A model generated the notes under the pieces. The model worked only from the letters and a program-made list of their open reading frames with translations. It did no database searches and was not told the origin of the DNA. Source: Acidovorax radicis N35 (GTDB taxonomy: Bacteria > Pseudomonadota > Gammaproteobacteria > Burkholderiales > Burkholderiaceae_C). From it: 64,000 nucleotides of DNA. The position numbers were made by a program, and so were the translations under genes. Of this stretch, positions 51,323-61,347 are shown one piece after another; within the stretch, counting starts at the first letter, position 1, and every line of letters begins with the position of its first letter. The stretch is from the NCBI RefSeq assembly GCF_000204195.1, contig NZ_AFBG01000023.1, forward strand, positions 215,299 to 279,298, read 5' to 3'.

Positions 51323-53995
51323 ATGACGACGCCCCGCCTCCGAAAATTCTGGACCCTGCTGATCCTCCTGGGGGGCATGGTGGGCAGCATGCTCGCTGCC
51401 GGCCAGTGGGCCTGGCAGCGTTCATTGCACGACGAAAACAGCAGCGTACAGAGCCAGCTGGCCCTGTATGGCCAGGCGCTGGCCCAGCGCATCGACCGCT
51501 ACCGCACCCTGCCCGAGGTACTGGCCCTGGACGCGCAGCTGCGCGATGCCCTGGGCCGCCCCCTCAGCACCACCGACGTGGAGCAGCTCAACCACAAGCT
51601 GGAGCAGGCCAACGGGGCCAGCCAGTCGTCCACGCTCACGCTGCTCAACCGCGACGGCCTGGCCCTCGCGGCCAGCAACTGGCGCACGGCCACGAGCAAT
51701 GTGGGCGTGGACTACAGCTTTCGCCCCTATGTGCAGCAGGCGCTGGCGCAGGGGCGCGGCAGCTTCTACGGCATCGGCGTGACCACGGGCGAGCCCGGCT
51801 ACTTCCTGTCGCAGGCCATCCGCGACAACAGCGGCCACACGCTGGGCCTGGTGGTCATCAAGATCGCCCTGCAGGAACTGGAGCGTGAATGGCTGCAGAC
51901 GACGGACATCGTGCTCGCCTCGGACGCACATGGGGTGGTCTTCCTGGCCAGCCAGGACGTGTGGCGCTACCGCCTGCTGGAGCCACTGGACGACGAGGAT
52001 CGCCGCGAGCTGAACGCCACCCGGCAATACGCCGAGCAGCCGCTGCGCCCGCTGGAATACCGCGTGGTGGAAACCATGGACCACGGCGGCCGGCTGGTCA
52101 GCGTACAGGCCCCCGCCCTGGCCGGCCGCGTGCTGTGGCAGACCCAGCAACTGCCCGGCACCCCATGGCAGCTGCACCTGCTGCACGAGACACACAACAG
52201 CTTCGCGGACAGCCGCTGGGCCGCCGCGGCGGGCGCGGGCGGCTGGCTGGCGCTCGGCCTGCTGGTGCTGTTCGTGCGCCAGCGCCAGCGCCTGTCCAGC
52301 CTGCGCCAGCGCAGCCGCCAGGAGCTGGAAACCGTGCTGCACCAGCATGCCCAGGAACTGCGCACCGCACAGGACGGCATCGTGCAGGCGGCGCAGCAGG
52401 CCGCACAGCAAACCGATACGGGGCTGTCGCGCAGCCTGGAACACCTGCCGCAGGGCGTGGTCATCATCGACGCCGACCTGAACCTCGTGGCCTGGAACTC
52501 GCGCTACGTGCAGCTGTTTCGCTTTCCCGGCGATCTGATGCGCGTGGGCCAGCCGATTGCCAACCTGCTGCGCCACAACGCGCGCCGGGGCCTGCTGGGG
52601 CCTGGCCCGGTGGACGAGGCCATTGCACGCCGGCTGGCCCATCTGCGCAGCGGCACACCGCACCTGCACGAAAGCGCCAAGGACGACGGCACGGTGCTGG
52701 AGATCCGGGGCAACCCACTGCCCGAAGGCGGCTTTGTGACCAGCTACGCCGACATCACCAGCTACAAGAACGCCGCGCGCGAACTGCGCAGCCTGGCCGA
52801 CGCGCTGGAGCAGCGTGTGGCCGACCGCACGCGCGACCTGGATGCCGCCCGGCGCGAAGCCGAGCAGGCCAACCGCTACAAGACCCGCTTTGTGGCGGCC
52901 GCCGTGCACGACCTGCTGCAGCCGCTGAACGCAGCGCGCATGTTCACCTCGCTGCTGCGCGGCCACCTGCAGGGCGATGCCGAGCGGCATGCGGTGGACA
53001 GCATCGACGGCGCGCTGGCCTCGCAGGACGCGATCCTCAACAGCCTGCTGGACATCGCGCGCATGGAGTCGGGGCAGCTTGACGTGCGCGTGCGCGATGT
53101 GGCGCTGGGCCCGTTGCTGCAGGTGCTGGGCCACAACTTTGGCGTGCTGGCCGAGAGCCAGGGCCTTGCACTGCGCTGCGTGCCCACCACCGCCGTGGTC
53201 CGCACCGACGAAAACCTGCTGCGCCGCATCCTGCAGAACTTTGTCTCCAACGCCATCCGCTACAGCCGGCACGGGCGCATCGTGGTGGGCTGCCGCCGCG
53301 AGGGTGACCACCATGTCCGCATCGAGGTGCATGACCAGGGCCCGGGCATCCCCGAGGCACTGCAGCGCGAGATCTTCGAGGAGTTCCGCCGCCTCGACGA
53401 GGGCCAGGGCGGCGACCGGGGCGCAGGCCTGGGCCTGGCCATTGTCGAGCGCCTGGGCCGCCTGCTGGGCCACCCGATCGGCCTGCGCTCGCAGCTGGGG
53501 CGGGGCAGCGTGTTTTCGGTGCGCGTGCCGCTGGGCGACCCGGCCGCCGTGCAACCCATCGGCCCCGCCACCACGTTGCCCGAACAGGGTGACGACGCCC
53601 CACTGCACGGCAGCAGCGCCTGGGTGATCGAGGACGACGGCCCCACCTGCGCCGCCACCCGGGCACTGCTGGAACGCTGGGGCTGCCAGGTGCCGCTGGC
53701 CGCTGGTGCGCCCGAAGCGCTGGCCCAGGCCCAACCCGGCCAGGCCCCGCAACTGGTGCTGCTGGATGTGCACCTGGGCCCCGGCCACCACGGCCCCGAT
53801 GTCTATGCCGCGCTGTGCCAGCGCTGGGGGCAGACGCCCGCCGTGATCCTGGTCACCGCCGAGCGCGACGCCACCTTGCGCCGCCAGGCCGCCGAACGCG
53901 GCTGGGGCTTTCTGGCCAAGCCGGTGCGGGCGCCAGCGCTGCGGGCGCTGATGAGCCAGACGTTGTTGCGACTGAGGCAAGGGTCATCCCCCTGA
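51323..53995 (+). CDS. Hybrid sensor histidine kinase/response regulator, NahK/ErcS-like
   Basis: An 890-residue protein. TM1 is about 8-28 and TM2 about 295-315, enclosing a periplasmic sensor like dCache. A PAS domain follows (SLEHLPQGVVIIDADLNLVA), a coiled coil, a dimerisation helix with H529 (VHDLLQPLNAARMFTSLL), an ATPase (NFVSNAIRYSRHGRI, DQGPGIPE, GAGLGLAIVERL) and a C-terminal receiver with D815 (LVLLDVHLG). The layout and H-box resemble the kinases that control acetate and alcohol metabolism in Pseudomonas. It is divergent from dctA and convergent with the NarL-type regulator gene. Confidence 0.88.
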   Translation: MTTPRLRKFWTLLILLGGMVGSMLAAGQWAWQRSLHDENSSVQSQLALYGQALAQRIDRYRTLPEVLALDAQLRDALGRPLSTTDVEQLNHKLEQANGASQSSTLTLLNRDGLALAASNWRTATSNVGVDYSFRPYVQQALAQGRGSFYGIGVTTGEPGYFLSQAIRDNSGHTLGLVVIKIALQELEREWLQTTDIVLASDAHGVVFLASQDVWRYRLLEPLDDEDRRELNATRQYAEQPLRPLEYRVVETMDHGGRLVSVQAPALAGRVLWQTQQLPGTPWQLHLLHETHNSFADSRWAAAAGAGGWLALGLLVLFVRQRQRLSSLRQRSRQELETVLHQHAQELRTAQDGIVQAAQQAAQQTDTGLSRSLEHLPQGVVIIDADLNLVAWNSRYVQLFRFPGDLMRVGQPIANLLRHNARRGLLGPGPVDEAIARRLAHLRSGTPHLHESAKDDGTVLEIRGNPLPEGGFVTSYADITSYKNAARELRSLADALEQRVADRTRDLDAARREAEQANRYKTRFVAAAVHDLLQPLNAARMFTSLLRGHLQGDAERHAVDSIDGALASQDAILNSLLDIARMESGQLDVRVRDVALGPLLQVLGHNFGVLAESQGLALRCVPTTAVVRTDENLLRRILQNFVSNAIRYSRHGRIVVGCRREGDHHVRIEVHDQGPGIPEALQREIFEEFRRLDEGQGGDRGAGLGLAIVERLGRLLGHPIGLRSQLGRGSVFSVRVPLGDPAAVQPIGPATTLPEQGDDAPLHGSSAWVIEDDGPTCAATRALLERWGCQVPLAAGAPEALAQAQPGQAPQLVLLDVHLGPGHHGPDVYAALCQRWGQTPAVILVTAERDATLRRQAAERGWGFLAKPVRAPALRALMSQTLLRLRQGSSP

Positions 53996-54045
53996 GCCGC
54001 TGGCGCGGCGTCTCGCGCATCGCGCCGGGCCCCGTTGTGGGGCAG

Positions 54046-54112
54046 CAATCCAATCGCTCCATTTTTGATAGCAACAAGCGTTTTACACATAAGCGCTAGC
54101 GGCCATTTTTAC
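54046..54112. repeat. Family A repeat between kinase and regulator
   Basis: GCTCCATTTTTGATAGCAAC then AAGCGTTTTACACATAAGCGCTAGCGGCC, between the convergent hybrid kinase and response regulator genes. It may terminate one or both transcripts. Confidence 0.8.
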
Positions 54113-54141
54113 TCAAAAAAACTGCCACAAACTACCGTCCA

Positions 54142-54786
54142 TCAATCCGAAACACCCTCCTCCGTCTCCAGGCTTTTGACCAGCACCGCAGCCTGTGTGC
54201 GGCTGTAGCACGCGAGCTTCTTGAGGATGGCGGTGACATGCACCTTGACGGTGTTCTCGGCCAGGCCCAGTGCGGCGGCGATCTGCTTGTTGAGCAGCCC
54301 GTCGGCCAGGCACAGCAGCACGCGGAACTGCTGGGGCGTGAGCTGCGCCAGCCGCGCGGCCAGCTCGGCGTCGGCCTCGGAGCGCTCGGCCGCCATGGGC
54401 GGAAACCCGCTGCCGCCGTCGAGCACGGCCTGGATGGCGTCGCCCATGGCCTCGGCGGGCGCGGACTTAGGGATGAAACCCGCCGCACCAAACTGCTGCG
54501 CGCGCCGGATGACACGCGGGTGGTCGTTGGACGAAATGATCACCACCGGCAGCTCGGGGTATTCGCCGCGCACATGCAGCAGGGCCGAGAAGCCGCGTGT
54601 GCCGGGCATGCTCAGGTCCAGCAGCACGAGCTCGATCTCCGGGTGCTCCTGCAGCGCCGTGCCCAGCGTGGCGGCGCTGGCCGCCTCCAGCGTGCGGTAC
54701 TGGGGCAGCCGATCGCGCAGCACGTGCAGCACGGCCGCGCGGAACAGCGGGTGGTCGTCAGCGACGAGAAGCGTGGGCTCGGACAT
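54142..54786 (-). CDS. NarL/LuxR-type response regulator
   Basis: A 214-residue regulator with a receiver (D10-D11, phospho-acceptor D57 in LVLLDLSMPGT) and a LuxR-type helix-turn-helix at about 148-205 (LTPQQFRVLLCLADGLLNKQ, LGLAENTVKVHVTAILKKL). The family pairs with hybrid kinases of the NahK/ErcS type; together they resemble ErdR/AgmR or CrbR systems. I chose the ATG at 54786, giving normal length. dctA, the CoA transferase and malate synthase genes are plausible targets (inference). Confidence 0.88.
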   Translation of the reverse strand: MSEPTLLVADDHPLFRAAVLHVLRDRLPQYRTLEAASAATLGTALQEHPEIELVLLDLSMPGTRGFSALLHVRGEYPELPVVIISSNDHPRVIRRAQQFGAAGFIPKSAPAEAMGDAIQAVLDGGSGFPPMAAERSEADAELAARLAQLTPQQFRVLLCLADGLLNKQIAAALGLAENTVKVHVTAILKKLACYSRTQAAVLVKSLETEEGVSD

Positions 54787-54815
54787 GGAATGTGCAGTCT
54801 GCCACGGGGCGGTGG

Positions 54816-55748
54816 TCAGCCGCCCTGGGGACCTTTCCAGAACGCGGGCTGTGCGTACTGGTGCTTCAGGAAGTCGATCCACAGCCGCACGCGCAACGGC
54901 AGGTGTTTGCGCTGGGGGAACACCACGTAGATGCCGTTGGGCGGCGCGGCAAAGTCCTCCAGCACCGCGACCAGGCGGCCGGCGGCGATCTCGGCCTCGA
55001 CCTCCCAGGTGCTGCGCCAGGCAATGCCCCAGCCGCCCAGGCACCAGTCGTGCAGCACCTGGCCGTCAGAACAGTCGAGCGGCCCGCCGGGCTTCAGATG
55101 CATGACCTCCGTGGCGCCATCCGCAAGGGGCACCCGGAACGCCCAGCCGCGCGTCTGCGATGCGTCGCTCGACAGCGTGAGGCAGTCGTGCTGCACGAGT
55201 TCTCCCGGCGCACGCGGGGTGCCGCGCCGGGCCAGGTATTCGGGCGTGGCCACGCACAGGCGGCGGTTGTCGGCGATGCGCACGCTCACGAGCGACGAGT
55301 CGGGCAGGTCGCCCACACGCACCGCGCAGTCAAAACCTTCGCCAGCCAGATCGACCACGCGGTCGCTGAGGTTGAGCGAGATGGTCACGTCCGGGTGCGC
55401 CGAGCGAAAACGCGGCACCAGCGGCGCCACATGGCGGCGGCCAAAACCAGCCGGGGCGGTGATGCGCAAATGGCCCGTTGCCTTGACGCCGCCTTCGGAC
55501 ACGCTGGCCTCGGCATTCGCCACGTCGGACAGCAGGCGCTGGCAGTCTTCCAGAAACGCGCTGCCCTCGTGCGTGAGGCTGATGCGGCGGGTGGTGCGCA
55601 CCAAGAGCTTCACGCCCAGGTGCTCTTCGAGCGCATCCAGCCGACGGCCCATGATGGCGGGTGCCACGCCCTCGGCCTTGGCGGCTGCCGTGAGGCTGCC
55701 GCGCGTGGCCACCGACACAAAGGATTCGAAGGCCTTGAGTTTGTCCAT
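54816..55748 (-). CDS. LysR-family transcriptional regulator
   Basis: A 310-residue regulator: helix-turn-helix FESFVSVATRGSLTAAAKAE with IMGRRLDALEEHLGVKLL, then a LysR effector domain (HLRITAPAGFGRRHVAPLVP, EGFDCAVRVGDLPDS). It lies upstream of the NarL-type regulator on the same strand. Its 137-bp upstream gap holds a family A repeat and the CoA-transferase stop, so no divergent target is apparent. Confidence 0.92.
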   Translation of the reverse strand: MDKLKAFESFVSVATRGSLTAAAKAEGVAPAIMGRRLDALEEHLGVKLLVRTTRRISLTHEGSAFLEDCQRLLSDVANAEASVSEGGVKATGHLRITAPAGFGRRHVAPLVPRFRSAHPDVTISLNLSDRVVDLAGEGFDCAVRVGDLPDSSLVSVRIADNRRLCVATPEYLARRGTPRAPGELVQHDCLTLSSDASQTRGWAFRVPLADGATEVMHLKPGGPLDCSDGQVLHDWCLGGWGIAWRSTWEVEAEIAAGRLVAVLEDFAAPPNGIYVVFPQRKHLPLRVRLWIDFLKHQYAQPAFWKGPQGG

Positions 55749-55828
55749 GGGCGGTGATTATGGAGACATCGGTGGGTGGCCGGGCAGCCGCGCCGCACGG
55801 CACGCTATGCACACTGGTTTTTAGAGAA

Positions 55829-55887
55829 AAAACAGGCTCCAGCGCTTTATGGACATGCGCAATTAGCTATTATTTATATAGCAATCA
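55829..55887. repeat. Family A repeat at the CoA-transferase stop
   Basis: AGGCTCCAGCGCTTTATGGACATGCGC followed by TTAGCTATTATTTATATAGC. Its end meets the TGA of the CoA-transferase gene, so it could serve as that gene's terminator on the minus strand. Confidence 0.8.
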
Positions 55888-57810
55888 AAGCAAGCGCGAC
55901 TTCAAGAATCCCACCGTGCCATAGCGCTTGACCTCCGCATAGTGGTCGCGCGTGAGGCCCTGCACCATGGCCGCGTAGGCATCGGCCAGGTCGGGCACGA
56001 TGGTGAAATGGTCGTAGTTCACGATCACCCCCACGCGCTCGCCCTTCAACGCGAGCGGGGCGAGCAGGCGGCGCACCTCCTGGTCGATGGCGTCGATGGT
56101 GGTGGCCGTATTGATCTGCAGGCCCGAGAAGTCGATGTGCAGCAGTTGGCGCGCAGCGTCCAACTCGAAGCGCTGCACCAGCGGGCGGTTGAGCAGCTGC
56201 TCGCGCAGACCCAGCGGGCCGGGCTCGAACAGGCGCATGTCCATGGTCTGCAGGCCGGGGCTGATGCGCGGCGTGAATGCCATGTGGGCCAGCACGTCGC
56301 GGTGCAGGTCGATGCCGGGCGCCAACTCGATGAGTTCCAGCGCACCGCCGCCATCCACCTCGCCCGAGGGCACCAGGCGGAACACGCAGCGCTCGGTGAC
56401 GTACAGCACGCGCTGGCCGCGCCGCAGAGCCTCGGCACCGCTGAAAGTGCGGTGCTCGACCTCGCGCACCAGCTTGCGCGCGCCGCCCTCGTGCAGGATG
56501 TGCAGGTGGCCGTCGACCGCCTCGACCTGCAGCGCCCCCGCCGTGAAGGTGCCGACGAACACCACTGTCTTAGCGTTCTGGCTGATGTTGATGAAGCCGC
56601 CCGCACCCGCCAGGCGCGGCCCGAACTTGCTCACGTTGAGGTTGCCGTGCTGGTCGGCCTGCGCCAGGCCCAGGATGGCGATGTCCAGGCCACCACCGTC
56701 GTAGAAGTCGAACTGGTTGGGCTGGTCGATGATGGCCTGCGGGTTCACGGCGGCGCCGAAGTTGAGGCCCCCTGCGGGGATGCCGCCGATCACGCCGGGC
56801 TCGGCCGTGAGCGTGACGAGGTCGATGATGCGCTCCTCGGCCGCCACGTTGGCCACGCCCTCGGGCATGCCGATGCCCAGGTTGACGACCTGGTGCGGGC
56901 GCAGCTCCAGCGCCGCGCGGCGGGCGATGATCTTGCGCTCGGTGAGCGGCATGGCCTCGAGCGTGTCCACGGGCACACGCAGCTCGCCCGCGAACGCGGC
57001 GCTGTAGGGCTCGGCAAAGGTCTGGTGGTGGTGCGCGGGCTCGGTGGCCAGCACCACAGCGTCCACCAGCACACCGGGCACCTTCACCTGCCGGGGGTTG
57101 AGCGTGCCGCGCTCGGCGATGCGCTCGACCTGCGCGATGACCACGCCACCCGAGTTGCGCGCGGCCATGGCGATGGCCAGCGCTTCGAGCGTGAGCGCCT
57201 CGCGCTCCATGGTGAGGTTGCCGTCCGCGTCGGCCGTGGTCGCGCGGATGATGCCCACGTGGATGGGGAAGGCCTTGTAGAACAGGTAGTCCTGCCCGTC
57301 GATGGGGAGGATACGCACCAGGTCTTCGGTGGTGCGCGCGTTGAGCTTGCCGCCGCCGTGGCGCGGGTCCACGAAGGTGTCCAGGCCCACGCGCGTGAGC
57401 GTGCCGGGCTTGCCGGCAGCGATATCGCGGAACAAATGCGTGATCACGCCCTGCGGCAGGTTCCAGGCCTCGATCTGGTTGTCCACCGCCAGTTTCTGGA
57501 TGCGCGGCACCAGGCCCCAGTGCCCGCCGATCACGCGCTTGAGCAGGCCGGCGTGGCCCAGGTGGTTGAGCCCGCGCTGCTTGCCATCGCCCTGGCCTGC
57601 CGCGTAGACCAGCGTGAGGTCGCGCGGGGTTTGTGTGGCCTCCCAGCGCTGGGCCAGCGCCACGGCGATGCTCTCGGCAAACCCGATGCCCACAAAGCCG
57701 CCGGTGGCCACGGTGTCGCCGTCATGGATGAGTTGCACTGCGTCGGCGGCGCTGACGATCTTGTTCTTGTAGGCAGCGTTCAGCGCGCCAGCGGCCAGGG
57801 GTGCCTGCAT
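55885..57810 (-). CDS. Acyl-CoA:acetate/3-ketoacid CoA-transferase, fused subunits
   Basis: A 641-residue enzyme with the two CoA-transferase halves in one chain. Half one has [20 protein letters not shown] and half two has [17 protein letters not shown] and the catalytic glutamate E337 in [18 protein letters not shown]. It transfers CoA between acyl-CoA and carboxylates such as acetate. An extra C-terminal domain of about 90 residues ([17 protein letters not shown]) is typical of YdiF-like members. GGGAGACAAAACC precedes the ATG. Confidence 0.9.
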   Translation of the reverse strand: MQAPLAAGALNAAYKNKIVSAADAVQLIHDGDTVATGGFVGIGFAESIAVALAQRWEATQTPRDLTLVYAAGQGDGKQRGLNHLGHAGLLKRVIGGHWGLVPRIQKLAVDNQIEAWNLPQGVITHLFRDIAAGKPGTLTRVGLDTFVDPRHGGGKLNARTTEDLVRILPIDGQDYLFYKAFPIHVGIIRATTADADGNLTMEREALTLEALAIAMAARNSGGVVIAQVERIAERGTLNPRQVKVPGVLVDAVVLATEPAHHHQTFAEPYSAAFAGELRVPVDTLEAMPLTERKIIARRAALELRPHQVVNLGIGMPEGVANVAAEERIIDLVTLTAEPGVIGGIPAGGLNFGAAVNPQAIIDQPNQFDFYDGGGLDIAILGLAQADQHGNLNVSKFGPRLAGAGGFINISQNAKTVVFVGTFTAGALQVEAVDGHLHILHEGGARKLVREVEHRTFSGAEALRRGQRVLYVTERCVFRLVPSGEVDGGGALELIELAPGIDLHRDVLAHMAFTPRISPGLQTMDMRLFEPGPLGLREQLLNRPLVQRFELDAARQLLHIDFSGLQINTATTIDAIDQEVRRLLAPLALKGERVGVIVNYDHFTIVPDLADAYAAMVQGLTRDHYAEVKRYGTVGFLKSRLL

Positions 57811-57872
57811 GGTTTTGTCTCCCGTTGGGGTTATTTTTTTGCGCCGGGCTCTCCGTCCTTCGCCCCGGCACT

Positions 57873-57907
57873 TGGCGCAGCGTAGTGCTTTACCAGTCGC
57901 TGCGCCA
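57873..57907. promoter_or_regulatory. Perfect 10-bp dyad upstream of the CoA-transferase
   Basis: TGGCGCAGCG and CGCTGCGCCA flank a 15-base spacer, 63-97 bp before the CoA-transferase start and about 170 bp before glcB. It may be an operator shared by the divergent genes or a hairpin in one leader. Confidence 0.5.
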
Positions 57908-58075
57908 TTCCGTGCAATTACGGACTGTCACCAGTTTTGCTTAAAAGTCATTGGTTTCGAGCTTTTCAGCGTATTTATGTGGGCAAACATTTGCAATACA
58001 GTCTGACTCATGGGGTCCACCCGTGTGGGCCCTGCTGCTTTTTCCCCATTCACCTTCAAGACCCAAGGCACCCCC

Positions 58076-60286
58076 ATGACCGACCGCACCGCAATCCACG
58101 GCCTGCAAGTGGCCACTTCCCTGTACCGCTTTGTCGACGACAAGGTGCTGCCCGGCACGGGTGTCGATGCCGCGTCGTTCTGGAAGGGTTTTGACGCCAT
58201 CGTGGCCGATCTGGCCCCGCGCAACATCGCCCTGCTGGCCGAGCGCGACCGCCTGCAGACCGAGCTCGACACCTGGCACAAGGCCAACCCCGGCCCCATC
58301 AAGGACATGGTGGCTTACCGCGGTTTCCTGGAAAAGATCGGCTACCTGGTGCCCCAGCCCGCCGACGTCAAGGCCACCACGGCCAACGTGGACGACGAGC
58401 TGGCCACCCAGGCCGGCCCGCAACTGGTGGTGCCCATCCTGAACGCCCGCTACGCGCTGAACGCCGCCAACGCCCGCTGGGGCAGCCTTTACGACGCGCT
58501 GTACGGCACCGACGCCATCCCCGAGGCCGATGGTGCCGAAAAGGGCAAGGGCTACAACCCGGTGCGCGGCGCCAAGGTGATCGCGTTTGCGCGCCAAGTG
58601 CTGGACGACACGGCGCCGCTGAGCACGGGCTCGCACAAGGATTCGACCGGCTACCGCGTCGAAGGCGGCCAGCTGGTGGTGTCTCTTGCCAACGGCAGCA
58701 CCACGGGCCTCAAGGACCCATCGCAGTTCAAGGGCTACCAGGGCGATGCCGCTGCGCCCAGGTCGGTGCTGCTGCAGCACAACGGCCTGCACCTCGATAT
58801 CCAGATCGACCGCGCAACGCCCATCGGCCAGACCGATGCCGCGGGCGTGAGCGATCTGGTGCTGGAAGCGGCGCTGTCCACCATCCTGGACCTGGAAGAC
58901 TCCGTGGCCGCCGTGGACGCCGAGGACAAGGTGCTGGGCTACAGCAACTGGCTGGGCATCATCCAGGCCACGCTGACCGAGCAGGTCGCCAAGGGCGGCA
59001 AGATCATCACGCGCGGACTGAACCCCGACCGCGTCTATACCGGCCCGGCTGGTGGCGAAGTGCGCCTGCATGGCCGCTCGCTCATGTTCCTGCGCAACGT
59101 GGGCCACCTGATGACCAACCCGGCCATCCTGTGGACCGACGCGCAGGGCCAGGTGCGCGAGATCCCCGAAGGCATCATGGACGCGGTGGTCACCACGGCG
59201 ATTGCACTGCATGACCTGCAAGGCCATGGCAAAGACGGCATCCGCAACTCCCGCAAGGGCAGCGTCTACATCGTCAAGCCCAAGATGCACGGCCCCGCCG
59301 AAGTGGGCTTTGCGAGCGACCTGTTCGGCCGCGTGGAGCAACTGCTGGGCCTGCCTGCCAACACGGTCAAGCTGGGCATCATGGACGAGGAGCGCCGCAC
59401 GTCCGTCAACCTGAAGGCCTGCATCGCCGCTGCATCGGCCCGCGTGGCCTTCATCAACACCGGCTTCCTGGACCGCACCGGCGACGAGATGCACACCGCC
59501 ATGCACGCCGGCCCCATGGTGCGCAAGGGCGACATGAAGACCAGCGCCTGGATCCAGTCGTACGAGAAGAACAACGTGCTCGTGGGCCTCTCCTGCGGAC
59601 TGCGCGGCAAGGCGCAGATCGGCAAGGGCATGTGGGCCATGCCCGACCTGATGGCCGAGATGCTCAAGCAGAAGATTGCCCACCCCAAGGCCGGTGCCAA
59701 CACTGCCTGGGTGCCGAGCCCGACAGGCGCCACCCTGCACGCGCTGCACTACCACCAAGTGAAGGTGAGCGACATCCAGATCGAGCTGGAAAAGACCGAC
59801 GCCAACGCCGAGCGCGACAACCTGCTGACCGGCCTGCTGACCGTGCCCGTGGCCGCCGCCCCGAACTGGAGCGACGCCGAGAAGCAGCAGGAGCTGGACA
59901 ACAACGCCCAGGGCATCCTGGGCTACGTGGTGCGCTGGGTGGACCAGGGCGTGGGTTGCTCCAAGGTGCCCGACATCCACAACGTGGGCCTGATGGAAGA
60001 CCGCGCCACGCTGCGCATCAGCAGCCAGCACATGGCCAATTGGCTGTTGCACGGCGTGGTGACACCTGCCCAGGTCAAGGAAACCTTCGAGCGCATGGCT
60101 GCGGTGGTGGACGGCCAGAATGCTGGCGACCCGCTGTACCAGCCCATGGCGGGCCACTTTGACACCAGCTACGCCTACCGCGCAGCGCTGGACCTGGTGC
60201 TCAAGGGCGAAGAGCAACCCAGCGGCTACACGGAGCCACTGCTGCACGCCTGGCGCCTGAAGCTGAAAGCGGCACAGGCGGCCTGA
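58076..60286 (+). CDS. glcB: Malate synthase G
   Basis: A 736-residue enzyme that condenses glyoxylate with acetyl-CoA to malate in the glyoxylate route. Family landmarks are [76 protein letters not shown] and [20 protein letters not shown]; the catalytic Asp lies in the late segment near [19 protein letters not shown]. The length is normal. AAGGC precedes the ATG. It is divergent from the CoA-transferase gene. Confidence 0.97.
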   Translation: MTDRTAIHGLQVATSLYRFVDDKVLPGTGVDAASFWKGFDAIVADLAPRNIALLAERDRLQTELDTWHKANPGPIKDMVAYRGFLEKIGYLVPQPADVKATTANVDDELATQAGPQLVVPILNARYALNAANARWGSLYDALYGTDAIPEADGAEKGKGYNPVRGAKVIAFARQVLDDTAPLSTGSHKDSTGYRVEGGQLVVSLANGSTTGLKDPSQFKGYQGDAAAPRSVLLQHNGLHLDIQIDRATPIGQTDAAGVSDLVLEAALSTILDLEDSVAAVDAEDKVLGYSNWLGIIQATLTEQVAKGGKIITRGLNPDRVYTGPAGGEVRLHGRSLMFLRNVGHLMTNPAILWTDAQGQVREIPEGIMDAVVTTAIALHDLQGHGKDGIRNSRKGSVYIVKPKMHGPAEVGFASDLFGRVEQLLGLPANTVKLGIMDEERRTSVNLKACIAAASARVAFINTGFLDRTGDEMHTAMHAGPMVRKGDMKTSAWIQSYEKNNVLVGLSCGLRGKAQIGKGMWAMPDLMAEMLKQKIAHPKAGANTAWVPSPTGATLHALHYHQVKVSDIQIELEKTDANAERDNLLTGLLTVPVAAAPNWSDAEKQQELDNNAQGILGYVVRWVDQGVGCSKVPDIHNVGLMEDRATLRISSQHMANWLLHGVVTPAQVKETFERMAAVVDGQNAGDPLYQPMAGHFDTSYAYRAALDLVLKGEEQPSGYTEPLLHAWRLKLKAAQAA

Positions 60287-60602
60287 GCGGAGGCTGTGGA
60301 GCGCGCGAGGGCATGGGGCGCGCGTTACAAAGAGTGATTACTCTTTTTTTGATAGCAGCTAGCGCATGATAGTCAAGCGCTAGCTGCTATTTTTGCTTGG
60401 AACTTCCCTCACCGCCTCTCGACCGCACCGCACGGAACCCAAGCCGATCGACTGAAATGTCGCAGGCCTGAGGGAACCGGCCCCGGTCAGAGGCAGCCCA
60501 GGCAGGCCGGCTCCGCATCGGCGCCTGCGCTTGCGCCGTACACTGGCTCACGACATGCTGGCATTCGCGGGCATGACGCCCCCTCAACGCGCCCCATCTC
60601 CC
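60287..60602. other. Gene-free stretch between glcB and the CWC gene
   Basis: Holds the tandem hairpins above. From 60400 onward I see no coding sequence, RNA or clear promoter, apart from an in-frame upstream extension of the CWC gene that reads from about 60531. Confidence 0.5.
60329..60395 (+). terminator. Tandem hairpins after glcB, second is a family A repeat
   Basis: First hairpin AAAGAGT-4-ACTCTTT is followed by seven T. The second, ATAGCAGCTAGCGC and GCGCTAGCTGCTAT, is a perfect 14-bp stem followed by TTTTT and is a family A repeat. Either could end glcB transcription. Confidence 0.85.
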
Positions 60603-60851
60603 ATGACCTCCTGCTCGCTCAACGCGGCCGACGCGGCCGCAGCATCCGTCTGCCCCCTGTGTGGGCAGGCGAACCTTTGCGCGATCGCCGCAGGGCAGCC
60701 CGCCGAGAGCTGCTGGTGCATGGCACCCCACACCATCGCCCCCGCGGCACTGGCCGCCCTGCCACCCGAGCAGCGGGGCAAGACCTGCATCTGCCCGGCC
60801 TGCGGGTCATCCGGGGGGCAGCCACCACCGCAGCAGCCCGCGTCGATATGA
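60603..60851 (+). CDS. Small cysteine-rich CWC-like protein
   Basis: An 82-residue protein with the pattern CPLCGQANLC, SCWCMAP and CICPACGSSGG, matching the cysteine-rich CWC family, which probably binds zinc. Function unknown. The ATG at 60603 gives the family length; an upstream ATG at 60555 is possible. It is unrelated to its neighbours by strand pairs. Confidence 0.72.
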   Translation: MTSCSLNAADAAAASVCPLCGQANLCAIAAGQPAESCWCMAPHTIAPAALAALPPEQRGKTCICPACGSSGGQPPPQQPASI

Positions 60852-60885
60852 TTTCGCCTTTGTTTTTATTTTTGTTGTGACTTTC

Positions 60886-60956
60886 GCAAAACAGGCCTCA
60901 GGCAAGCGGCTCACCCCAAGGCGAGACGGCTGTCGCATCCTGATTTGCGTGAATCC
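60886..60956. repeat. About 71-bp dispersed repeat, copy 2
   Basis: Matches 155-226 closely and stands about 40 bp before a small tautomerase gene. Possible regulatory leader or dispersed element. Confidence 0.6.
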
Positions 60957-60993
60957 TGTTTGTTTGTTCACCCCCTACTGCAAGGAAGCTGAC

Positions 60994-61182
60994 ATGCCCA
61001 CGTACCACGTCGAAATGATGGAAGGCCGCACGGTCGAACAAAAAAAGAAACTGGTGGAGGAAATTACCCGCGTCTCCGTCGAAATACTGGGCGGCTCGCC
61101 CGAGTCCGTGGACATTCTGATCACCGACATCAAGCGGGAGAACTGGGCCACGGGTGGCAAGCTCTGGTCCGAAAGGACTTGA
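60994..61182 (+). CDS. 4-oxalocrotonate tautomerase-family protein
   Basis: A 62-residue protein with catalytic Pro after Met (MPTYHVEMMEGRTVEQKKKL) and the family's ILITDIKRENWATGGKL end, matching the single-domain tautomerases that form hexamers. AAGGAAGCTGAC precedes the ATG. Substrate unknown. No aromatic catabolic genes are adjacent, so a meta-cleavage role is not supported. Confidence 0.88.
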   Translation: MPTYHVEMMEGRTVEQKKKLVEEITRVSVEILGGSPESVDILITDIKRENWATGGKLWSERT

Positions 61183-61186
61183 AGGC

Positions 61187-61290
61187 AACCCCCTGAGGCA
61201 CTGCCCACCGCCCCCTTCTCTCGACTCGCTGCGCGATTCGGGAAGGGGAACACGCAGCGAGTGCAGGGAGACGGCCCTCGCGTGGGTTTT
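61187..61290 (+). repeat. GC-rich post-stop repeat, family B copy 4
   Basis: AACCCCCTGAGGCACTGCCC and CTCGCTGCGCGATTCGGGAA start about six bases after the tautomerase stop. It is the most diverged of the four copies. Confidence 0.5.
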
Positions 61291-61347
61291 GCGCATTTTT
61301 GACGGCCGTAGCCTCTCAGACCGGATAGTTGCCCCGAGACCCGCCCC

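Noticed and set aside
57811..58075. tRNA gene in the CoA-transferase/glcB gap
   Set aside because: The 10-bp dyad cannot fold into a cloverleaf and there is no T-loop or anticodon arm.
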